A DNA stretch of 64,000 bases from Nereocystis luetkeana (lineage: Eukaryota > Sar > Phaeophyceae > Laminariales > Laminariaceae). The notes beneath the pieces were generated by a model that saw only the letters and a program-made list of their open reading frames with translations, was not told the DNA's origin and did no database searches. Shown one piece after another: positions 12,002 to 23,793 of this stretch. Position 1 is the first letter of the stretch; each line of letters begins with the position of its first letter. Position numbers and translations under genes: made by a program. The stretch covers positions 5,196,513-5,260,512 of the forward strand of contig JARUPZ010000011.1 in assembly GCA_031213475.1 (NCBI GenBank), in the 5' to 3' direction.

Positions 12002-15000
12002 ATGACGCCGATAAGGAAAGCTTCGATTCTGTTAATTGCGTCGCTGGCGAGGGGGGTGCATCGTGGGGGAGCGTTCGTCGTTCCCGGGGCCCTTCCCCAA
12101 GGGTCTGGTGGCTGCCGCAGGTGTCGACCTGGCTCAGGTAAAACATGATGCACATGATGCTTGTTGTGGGTTGTACAGGAGTAGGTTTGCCAACATGCTA
12201 CACAAGTGCATAGCCTGTGGTGTGGTGGCATTTTGCCTCCTTTTGCAGTGAGTGGGGGTACCCGTGCAGTAGCGGTGGTGTCGCCTACTGCCTCCTGGCA
12301 TACGTCGTATAGCCATCAGGGCGTTTGATGGTCAGAGCTTGCGCTGGTTGAAGGACAGATGACTTGAATTCTTGAAATATCAGGTTGCTGACATTTGAGC
12401 TGGACTGCTGTGCTCGCCATGCTGCAATGCTGCCTGATCGATGTCGCGAAGTGTTGTCGCAGACCACCTATGTTTGTAGGACCTGATACAGCAGCAGCAG
12501 TACTATTAGTAGGCATTGCGGTGGTCGTGGTGTTCTTTTACTTGTGAACTTGACATCGCGCGGACGTCTTTCTAGACGCAGGCTAACGTCTCTGCGAAAA
12601 TCAGGTTTCGGTTTACATCTGTTCACACGCCAGATTTGTACTTGGTAAAACAACAGAAAGCAGTTCTTGTGCGTGCTCACCGACGATGCAGGAGGGCGGC
12701 GGGGGGGCGGGGCGGGTGCACTCATTATCATGCATGGGCGCAGTCGTATGACCGGGGGGGGGGGGGGGGGGGTTACTCGATGTCATGCATGGCCGTAGTC
12801 GTATGACCATAGACCCTCGCATCCTTACAATGCCGGGACGGAGCACGTCGGGTTTCACCGACCAGGCAAGCCTTCCTTGGACAAAGCCCGAAGCACCGTG
12901 AGGTGTCGGGCGAGTCGTATGAAAGGTATACCTGGTATAAGCTGATCTTAGGCCGGATCTTATGCAAAAAAATTTTTAGGTGATATATGACTGTTTACGG
13001 AGGCTTCGGGGTATCTGGTCCCATATCTGATCAGATTTTATCAAAATCACGTCTTATGGGGCCTATTTGGTGGAAAAAATGTTCCTCCGAGATTTTGTCA
13101 CTCCTGAAATTCCATGAAATGATTTTTTTCGGCAGCCTTTTCTGATCAACTCTGTAAGTGATAAAATTTGGCTTTGCACTAGACCTCGGTGGCATTATAC
13201 AATTTTGTCTAGGGTATAGACTGGGTTTATGACGGGTCACGACGCTACATGCTTGGTTACGCTTGTACGCAGCTGGGCTCCAACACTCGTGTATCGGCGG
13301 CCACCACGGAGAGGGAGGGCATCAGTACCTTGGCCACCATCGTGTCCCTTGCGGCCGCCCAACTGCAGCTGCTCTAGGCAAATCAACTTTGGAAACGAAT
13401 AGGACGAGACTACAGCAGCAGTATCAAAACAATCAAACAGTATTTTTCTGACTACGACCGCCGCAAGCAGCTCATGCTCCGCGAAGGCGAGAGCTCCTTG
13501 CTGGTCCAGCGACTAGCAAACCCCTTACGCAGCTCCCCAGGGGGGTCCACATTCCGCTGCTTCCTTCGAGGAGCTGGTGGTGAAGGTTGATCGCCCAACC
13601 CGGCGTGAGCGACTCTCGTTCGTGTCGTGGTCCACGTGGAGTTCAAAATGTCGGTTGTGTTCTGTTTTTTTAGTTCTCCCATGAAATTAAACCAAAATCA
13701 CGATAAGACGGCACATGGCGCACCGACCTGGTGTGGCTTTTTGCCATGGGAAAATACGACTTCCTGCCTTTTTCAATCACTCAAAATTTTTTGCATAAGA
13801 CCCAGCCTTACTAAGAATCACTTGTGAGGCGGACTTGTTTGTATGGCAGCTTCCCCGAGTTAACTTAATTTCCGGTGTGGCCATTTCCGGAGACAGCAAT
13901 AGGAGTATTGTGAAACTGCCTTTTGGGCGCCTTACCGTAAACACTATCAGGTACGTGATACGATTACTTCCCTTATGCAGAGTAAAGGTTCTCCACACCG
14001 CACAAATTGCCTAACTCGACCACCAGCTGTGACTGAACGCTAAAAAATAGGAATAAAACGATACCCTGGTTTTCTAGCCCAAGCAGTGAGTGGCATGTTT
14101 TTCAGTGCCGTTGCCAACCGACGCCAACCCAACCTATACTGGGTATGTAGTATATAGCGGAGGCAGGAGGTGGGGGAGGGGGGGGGTGATCGTCCTGTGA
14201 CAGATTCGAGTCCGGACGAATCGGCGGGTAACGCACAGCCAAGTGATTCATGAATGTGCCTTGGTCCAGCGCCAATTTTCAATTTAGCATTATGGGATGT
14301 CCTGACACCCGACTGGCAACCTTAAAACCTTGCACAACGTCGGATTTTTGCACGAACACAATACCACACTGCTGTCTACTCGTATGCTGAAGTTAGTGTA
14401 GGGCACACGCTGCCTCTCTAAAACGTGATCGTGTGAAGCCGCCCTCAGGATAGACACACTCTTGCTGCTGATCGGTGGTCGTGGTCCAGCGACAGCAGCA
14501 CGTCCCGGTAGTGGCGCGGAAAACAAGCGAGAACAACAGGTGCTGCGCTTGTGCCTGCCACCAACTAATCAGGGCTTCAAGCGTCTAGAAACCAGGAGTT
14601 GCTTTCACGAGGAAAATAACAGATTTTGCGTTATACGACGTACCAGGTATACATTTACCCGCACGCATCTCTCCGTCTGCGCTGCATGAACAAGAATCAA
14701 GAAATGCCCCTTCTTTACGCAACAGCCAGCACCCAGTCCGTCCACATTGCCGACGCTCTCTCCTTCGCCAAGCCCTGCAGCACAAACCCACCTGCTGTCG
14801 AACGGCAAGCAATTATTGGCATGTGTGTCCAGAGGTTGCTCACCAGCTTCTGGTCTTGCGACTACGGCCATGCATGATATCGAGTATCCCCCCCCCCCGC
14901 CCCGCGCCCTCATTGCTCCGTCTCGAAAGGGATGCGTGGTCAATGGTCAAATGACTGAGGCAAGCAACAAAGGAGTACGCCCCCCCCCCTCCCCCTCCCC

Positions 15001-18000
15001 CCGCACCCCCATACGACTACGGCCATGCATGATAATGGGTACCCCCCGCCCTCTCTTCTCCACCGCCGCCGCCGCCGCCGCCGCCGCCACTTCACGCGGC
15101 CGCTCTCCAACGCCAGATGTGGATGGCCTTTTTATGAACAAGGGGTTCGGCGCAAAGAAGGTCGTGAAAAAAAAGGCTCCCAAAAGGAGCGGAGGTTTCA
15201 CGTATACGGGATCACTCCGACCGGGGATTCAGACGCCGCGGCGATCGGTGAGCAAATCACCGGGAGAAGGGGGGGGGAGGGGCGGGGGCGGGGGGGGCGG
15301 GGGGGGGGGTACTCGATATTTGGTATGGCCGTACTCGATATTAGGTATGGGCGTAGTCGTATTTTATGGCCATAGACCAGACCCTACTATGTCGGGACGG
15401 AGCACGTCGGGGTTTTTTTTCACTTACCAGCCAGACATTGCTTGCACCAAAATTTGCGGAGCGAAACGAGAGGTGTTCGGCGAGTCGCATGAAGGGTGAG
15501 GAGAGGGGGGGGGGGGGGGGGGGAGGGTTCCGTCATTATGGAGGCGTTCTCTTATGTCGGGGCCAGGCTTGAATTGTCGTGTGTGTGAGGCAGGGTGTGT
15601 CTTTTCCTGTATACACTGATGACTAATTTCAATCTAAAAAACATACAAACATTTTTTTTCATGTTTCGTGCGAATTTATTTGTCGAGCCAGTTTTTCTGG
15701 ACTCTAAATTTATGAAGTACTGCCGCGTATTTCTGTCGTTAATAGCCACAGCCGCGGCGGAGTCATATGTGTTGCTTGCTGATTTTCCTCGTTGGTCCTT
15801 GCTCTGCGAACGAATTCACCCAACACAATATTTTTCGCGCCCCCGGGGTCGTTGGGCTTTTTCCGGCACGCTCCGACGAGCGGAAGTTTGGTCGTGCGTT
15901 TCCCCTTCTTGCACTGCTCCCTCCGCAAGGTCGTGTGTACCGGGCGGGGAGGGATGGTAGGGGGGAGGGGGGGACGCTGGGTTACAGGAATAGCGATAAC
16001 GCGATCGTCGCTGTTGCATGTACATCCAGAGCTAAAGAAACCTCGTTCGAAGTGAGCGAATGCTGGAAGGGCCGTGTCTTGCGGGCCACGACGTGCTGTC
16101 CCCGTATTTAGGCTCATCTCTTGCGCCCGCGTTTTTTTTGGGAAAAATCTTCTCGGAATTTGTTTGTGGGATAATGAATTTTTCAGGGCTCTTCACGGGT
16201 CATGACCTGGCCCAACCCGCGGGTCGGGCCGGGCCAGGAGGTCCTCGAAATCTCACGGGCTGGGTCGGGTCCGGTCGGGTCGGGAGATCCTCGAAATGTC
16301 ACGTGTCGGGTGAGATCGGGTCACCCTGTCCCGACCCGACCCGACCCGACCCGACCCGCGAATTTTTGGACCCGACCCGTGAACAGTCCTGGAAAGGTTT
16401 GGGTACTAGAAGGGTTGAGGTTAATTGGTGTCGCGTACTGCTGTGTGCTGTATCCGACAACCGTGCGAACTGCAGGTACCGGAGGAGATAATGCGGCCGG
16501 ACTACGCCGAGGACGGCATTCCCAAGGCGAAGTCGCCGATACTGCCGTGGGTGATCGAGGTGAAGAAGGACCAGGACATCGAGGGCATGAGAGCAGCGGG
16601 CAGGGTGGCAAGGTACTGTATGAGAGAAAGAAAGATGTGGTGGCAGACGGACAGGGCAGGACAGGGCGTGACAAGCACAGGACGAAAACAGGGCGTGTGT
16701 GTGTTTGTGTTTTTTTTTTTTGTCTGCCTCAAAGCAGCCCAAAACATCCAAGAGGTGTTTTTTTTTTTATTGCTTCTGTTTTTTTTTCAACGCGCTTGAT
16801 GCCGCCGCCGCTTGCTTCTTTTTTCGCTTGTTTCGCCGCCGCCTGCGTCTTTCTGACGTATTGGCTTGGTGAGCGCGACAGGGGGAAACCGCAAAGCCGC
16901 GGTCTTGGTTCGTGCTTCGCATGCGGATACCATACCTGTGCAGCTCCTCCGACCGCGTTCTTAGCAGAGGAATCCCCAACTGCACATGCTCCGTGCGAAA
17001 TATCCCACCCGCCGGATAGATCGCAATTCAGGCCATCTACAGCAGCAGATCCTATGGCATGTCTGTTGATTTGTGGAGGATCTGTACAGCATAGATCCAA
17101 CCCAGGAGACTAAACAGGTAGATCTTGCAGCTCGTACATGCGGCTGCCACCCGGCAACATGATTTAGATCATGGAGGTAAATGTATGTCTAGAGCATATA
17201 GATGTTTTACGTGTAGATCACGCATATCGTGTATATCTACCGCAGATCATGTAGATCATGTAGATCGTGTATATCCGTATATCCAGACCATGCAGATCGT
17301 CTGTATCTAGCCCATGCAGACTGTGTGTGTTCTTCACATGAAACCGTTCTTTTTACCCGTCGACTTCCAGCACAACCAGTGTCCGTGCCGGTTCGTCCAC
17401 ACTGTCAGAATAGAGAGATACAAGCTCTGTGGTCACGAAAACTACGCCACTGAAATATTTACGTTGTGATGCTGTGGGCAGAGTAGACAATGCAATGCCA
17501 TGCCATCGTACTGGATACAACAGGCTTGCGATGCAGTGAGCAGAGTAGACAATGCTATGAAGTGTCATCGTACTGGATACGACAGGCACGACGTACGCTT
17601 TCTATGAAAAGAGAGAAACCACAAGAAACATGAAGAGAAAAACCGAGAGAAAAAAGCAAGGACAAGAAAGCAAAGAAAAAGAAATGTACATCTAGTGGAT
17701 CATGCAGATCATGTATGTATACCGACGATGCACCTTACCCGGAAGATCTAGATGATGACGATGATGGAATAATCATATGTTTTGCCGAGATGATTGAAAT
17801 ATTCACTCGGGTGGTCACTGCTTGCTACTCTGGGCCCGTCGGACAGTGGCCGATTTACCCACCGACCGACCGGTCTGGGTTCGACGATGTTGCCGGATAC
17901 CCCCCTGTACACGAATATAAGGACTGTTTATACACTAAGATGAATACCAAGCGGTCCTAATAGATTCGCGTAGACTGGTAACGATTGTCGTGTTGAGCTT

Positions 18001-21000
18001 AGTGTTGGCTATATTATCGAACGTTAACCGAGTTCGGTACGATACACACATCCGATATAACAAATTCCAGTAAAGAAAAGAAAAAATGATGCTCGTACAG
18101 GATACATACGTACACGATTTCGATATTCTACGAGTATGCAACAAAGCTTTTGTTCAAACCCTTGTAGGACTGCAGTCCCGTTTTGGGGACAATTGAGGAA
18201 ACATTACTTGGAATTTAAGTGGTTTGTCCTCAAGACGGAACTGCAGTTCTTGAAGGGTGAAAGTCAGCTCGAAGGACACGGGGTTGCCAGGGGACGGAGG
18301 GGCGAAAACACGCTCGTTTTTTTTGTCAAAATATATTATTGTAAATTCGATTTTTCGACACGGCTGCTGTGTTCCGAAATGTGTCGAAACTTTCCACAGT
18401 TCGGACAGATATATTATCTACAGATGCAGCACCAGATCATCTACAGATATATTCCGTTATGATATGTTGTTGTTCAGGATCTGTACAGTACAGATCAAAC
18501 TCAGGCAACACTCCGTACAGTAGACCATGTACGGTAGATTATACAGCTCCTACCCGACATGTGCTAGATAATACAGATCAGGGATCTATCTTTATCTATC
18601 TATCTATTTGCCCTGAAAGATTTAGATCATCAAGTGGGACTGATCTGTAGATTATCTGTTCCGATGTGTGGACACTCCGATACGGAACCCACCACTATTA
18701 ATGAATGGCTTTCTCGCTGACCGGGTGCTCAAGCCCTCTCTCTGCACGACCAGACGCAATCCCATCCATATTCGAGGACTCATACATATATATATATATA
18801 TATATATAAATATATTATATGATTTTCGACAAAATCTCACAGCTGATGCTCAAAATAAAAGCGCCGCTTTTACATTGTCATTATTTCGGGGGACCAAAAG
18901 TTGATAGGACCTACGGCACACAAATAAAACCTACCAGGTACATGTTTCGCTATTTTTACTATTGCGGGGGGACCATCGTTAACAGGACCAAATATTGTTG
19001 GTAAAAATGGTTAAATATGTAGGTTTTTAAGTACACCGTAGGTCCTGTTAACTATGGCCCCCCCCGTAAATAACAGTTTTTGGTCCTATCTACTGTGGTC
19101 CCCCGTAATAGTAGTTAAGGAAAAATATCCTCGTGTTTGGGGACACAGCGGTACGAAGTACCAGGGTCAAGGAGTCGTTTCGTCGTCGTTTCGTCGTCGC
19201 CTGAGCGTTGATGAATCCTTTTCGCCACCCTTTTTTTCCTCGTGGACGTTTTTTTATTTTGGTTTGGTTTTGGACCCGTGCAGAGAGGTTTTGGATTTGG
19301 CCGGGAAGGCGGTCGTGGTGGGGGCAACGACGGATGACGTCGATCGCGTGTGCCATGACGCGGCCGTGGAACGGGGGGCCTACCCTTCGCCGCTCAACTA
19401 CCACGGGTTTCCCAAGAGGTGAGATGAGGTGTTTATCGTGCCTTGCGGGTCGAGAGTAACGGCACGCGCGACGTGACTAGCCAAATGGGGAAGCTATTTT
19501 TATTTAGTTATTTTGTTTTTTCTGGTGAGCGAATGATAGCGTGGTTAGGCGTGTTGCCAAAAAATAATGCCCGCCGAACTAACGGCGCGCATGGCATGGC
19601 GAACCCTGACATTGTTATACAAATATTTAAATTGTGTGTGTGTGTTTCTTTTTAGTAGGAGAATAGTTTGCCAACCGCGTCGGCTCGGCTGTAGAGCTGT
19701 AGTTTACAGACAGCACCCAGCCGGTATCAATATCGCTCGTTGCACTCGTATTTCTATTCGGGGTTGGAGCTATGACGTGTAGACCCTGAACGCCTCCTTG
19801 GTGGTGCTGCCTGCTCCCTTGCCACAAAACTTGCCGCCGCGCATTTAGCTGCTGTACGAGCATCAATGAGATAATCTGCCACGGAATCCCGGACGACACC
19901 GTTTTGGAAGAGGGCATGATGGTCAACGTGGATGTGACCGTCTTCTACAAGGGGTACCACGGGGACTGCTCAGAGATGTTCACGGTCGGAGAGGTGGACC
20001 AGGCCGGCAAGGACCTCATTCAGGTGTTTTGTTTTTGTTTTTTATTTTATCTCCCACACTGTAAGCCGGTCGCCCCGGTGGTTCAAGTGGTTAACCTCGA
20101 ATTCTACTTGTGTTTGAGTCCTGGGTTCGAGCCCGAGGTGGGTCGGACTTTTGACTTTGTTTGCAAAAATAAAAATCAAAGGGATTCAATTGTTGAGAGC
20201 GCCTTGCAACGTGGGTAGGCACAATTCGATGCGAGTCGACGAGGGAAGAAAAGGCTGAAATCTTGTCGCGATAAAAATGAAGGCACGTACCGTAGCGGGA
20301 AGGGGGGAGAAGAGCCTGCTATGTGACCCCGGATCTGAGTTACGAGTTGGAAGGAGAGAGAGAAGAAGATGTGCGAAGATAATAAATGGGATGAGCTGAA
20401 AAAAAAAAAAAACTGGTGTGCGTATGGACCTGCGAAATCCTCCCCGCATATGTTCGTCTTGCGTCTACCAAAAGTCGTTGCTTTGCGCACCTCTTTCGTC
20501 AACGTTGCTCGGTGTGGTGTAGTGCAGCGAGGTCAAATCGTTGCCCCCCTTTCCCGCACCGTCTGAGTGTTTTTTTTGTGTGCTGGGTCAGTCACGGTGC
20601 AGAGTGGTGTGTGTTGCCCAGACCCGTCGTGCTAGCTTCTTGTTTTTTTTGTTTCTTTTCATGTTTGGCTGATGCGATCGTCCAGACCTTGTGCGACAAT
20701 ACGTCAGTCAGAGAGGGAGACAACGGGGGCGGCCGGTAGGGAACGTGGAAGAGTACGTGACGAAAAAAGGCGCAGCATGTCTTATTGCTGGTGATGAGGA
20801 AATTGGGGCACATGCCAACCGCCTGACTCTGGGGTTTGTGGTTGATGTCGGCGTGCTGTGCACGGAGAGTATCTGACCCTCCGTGGCCAGCCTCTCTCCC
20901 CTCAATTGCGCCACCGCGTCACTCTTGCTATCCTTGTGACGCCCACTATTAACAGTTATTATGTTGGTGGTTAAGGCTCTTGCTCGATGTATAGTGTTGC

Positions 21001-23285
21001 TGAGGCGTTCGTATTATTTCCCTTTCGGCCTTGCGGCCCCTCCTCTTCGTCCCCCCCCCCCCCCCCCACCCGTTCTCAGAATACGTACAATATTTGGCAG
21101 GAGGCCATCGCGTACTGCAAACCAGGCCGACACTACAAAGGTATCGGGGGCATTATCGAGGAGCTGGCGAGAGCGAAGGGGTACACCACCGTCCCAAACT
21201 TCTGTGAGTGCAACTATTAATCAACACATGGGACAGGCAGATCACGATCTACGACAGATCGTTTAGATCCTACAGAAATGTGTGCTAGATCATGCAGATC
21301 ATACCGTTTCCGACTAAGCAACATGATACAGTAGGGCTGGGCACTGGTACAGTATGTACTGGCAGTATTAGTCTACTGGCAGTAGTAATCTACTGATTGG
21401 CCTAGCCAGTATGTTTGCGAGGAGTGCTCATCTTTCGTACGCCCAAGAAACACGCCATTATATATCACGGAAACCCACTAAATGCGTTTCGGGGGGAGAG
21501 AGGATTGAGGAGAGACAATAGTATACTGCTGCAATCCAGTATACTGATTGGGTTTTGACGAGAGTACAATCGCTACTGACTCTATCAGCCAGTGCCCAGC
21601 CCTGTATGATCTAGATCAAGCAGATCTTTTCGATGAGGGATCTACCGGCCGTGAAATACCTCTAGGCCGTGAACCGGGAATTCTCACGTCGGACGCATAG
21701 ATCGCGATCTATCTGCAGGTCATGTATGAATAGATCCAATATCTACCGCTCGTTATGATCTGTAGTGCAGTATCTGTGTGGTACAGATCCGACCCAGAAA
21801 ACAAGCAGGTCGTACGGCCTGGCCTCCCTCCCGCCCGGCGGGCGGCATCGTTTACAGATCGTGCAGAGCTTGTAGACGAGGGATCTGCTGTGTTTTTTCC
21901 TGGAGTATTCTTAGGCCATTCTAGTGAGGATCTACATTAATACTTCCGACGTGCGCACTGTTTCTGCTGTACTCAGCGCGGACAGCAACAGCTCCAATCG
22001 GAGCAAGACTCTGAACAACTCTTTGTGGCGTTCTGGTCGAGGGCATCCCAAAAAATGCACGACCCACTAAAAAAAGATAGTAGTAATTGGTGGTGAAGTT
22101 TGGCTGTTTCAAGAAAGGTTCAGCGCTGTGGCTGAATCCATTTATTGAGTACTCGGGGGAGTGCTTACTTTTTTGTTTAACACTTTGGGGTATATTTTAG
22201 TAGTATGCGTCTGGGTAAGGGATGTGCGTGCGATATCGATGGTGATGGTATATCGTCGTTTTTGTTGAGGGCGGTCGAATGCTGCGTCTGGAAAAACTGA
22301 GGATCGCCCTTTTTCAGGATCTGAGACGCGAAACTCCTGTCGAGATGTGGATGTGGACAGGCATGGAATAGAAAATGTGTACTCGTAGCTTTCGTCAAAC
22401 TATGACGTGCATGTGTTTTCACGGAGACTACCGATCCGGGGTGACGCTCAGATTTTTTTTCGGGGGGTCTCCGAGTTCTATCGTTGCGATGGGATATAGA
22501 GCGCACATGCACGCCCACTATTAATAGTAGAGTTTCCACCAGTTTTTTTCAGGTACGATGGTTGCAGCACACTGTGCACGAGAGACCGAAGGGATTGGTT
22601 TTTTGTATGCCTTTTCTTTTTAGAACCGCAGTCCCGTTTTGGGTGGCAAAAGTACTCGACATTTTTTTAGTGATGTTGCCCCCACAACGGGACTGACTGC
22701 AGCCCGAAAAGGCCCAACCAACCGATTCGGTTGGGCCTGATTTGCCTTGGTGTTGGGGGGCAGGGGTCGGTATGTCCGTGTTGTATGCGGTGGCTCTCGA
22801 CCACAGCGTCGGTTAGAACAGGCGAGCTCCTCTCAGAGAAACCAACAAGATGGCACGACGAGTGTCCACACCGAAGGGTTCGGCATGTCCCTCTCCATGC
22901 CATACACACACACTGCAAGCACTCCCTCTATAGTGCCGGTATGATATGCGCCAGCCCAACAACACCGACACTATATAGCAGCAACCAACCGGCACTAGTT
23001 ACGCCGCACGCCGCCACACCGGTCAATTCTATAGTATCTGTGCCAAGCGATTCCACACCGGCACTATATATAGCGGCAACCGGCACTATGTACGCCGCAC
23101 GCCGCCACACTCGGTGAAGCCCATCTGTTTGCCAAGCGATTTTTCACGGGGAACCACTGTATGCACGTATATACGAGGACAGCCGACACCACTCAACAGG
23201 CCGGCGCGATAAGAAGGAACCCCTGATGTACAACTACGTATAGATGGCGCGAGCCCGCCCTCCCCACGCAACCCTCGATGGCGGG

Positions 23286-23369
<84 letters not shown>

Positions 23370-23755
23370 GCCTGTCTGTCTGTCTGTCTTGGCAGGTGGT
23401 CACGGTATTGGAACGATGTTTCACACCAACCCCAACATTCTTCACTACAAGAACAACGAGTCGAACGGCATCATGAAGGCGGGACACACCTTCACCATCG
23501 AGCCCATGATTTGCGAGGGCACCGGTAAGCTGGGACATTGTCTGTTCTGTTTGTTCTTGGTCTGTTTTGTCTGTTTTGTCTGTTTTGTCTGTTTTGTTTG
23601 CTTGTTTATTTAACTCTTTTTTTTTTCTTGTAAAAGTTGTTTACAAAGTACGCCAGCTGTGAGTTCGATCGATTGAGGGGGTTGATACTCAACTGTGCAA
23701 GGTATACACGTGATCAACATCGAACGCGCTTGTTCTATATTCCATACCATGTATG

Positions 23756-23793
<38 letters not shown>

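Noticed and set aside
23244-23613. CLSVCLSV and VCLSVCLS frames
   Set aside because: They translate the TCTG microsatellite; only 23396-23524 in this interval is coding.
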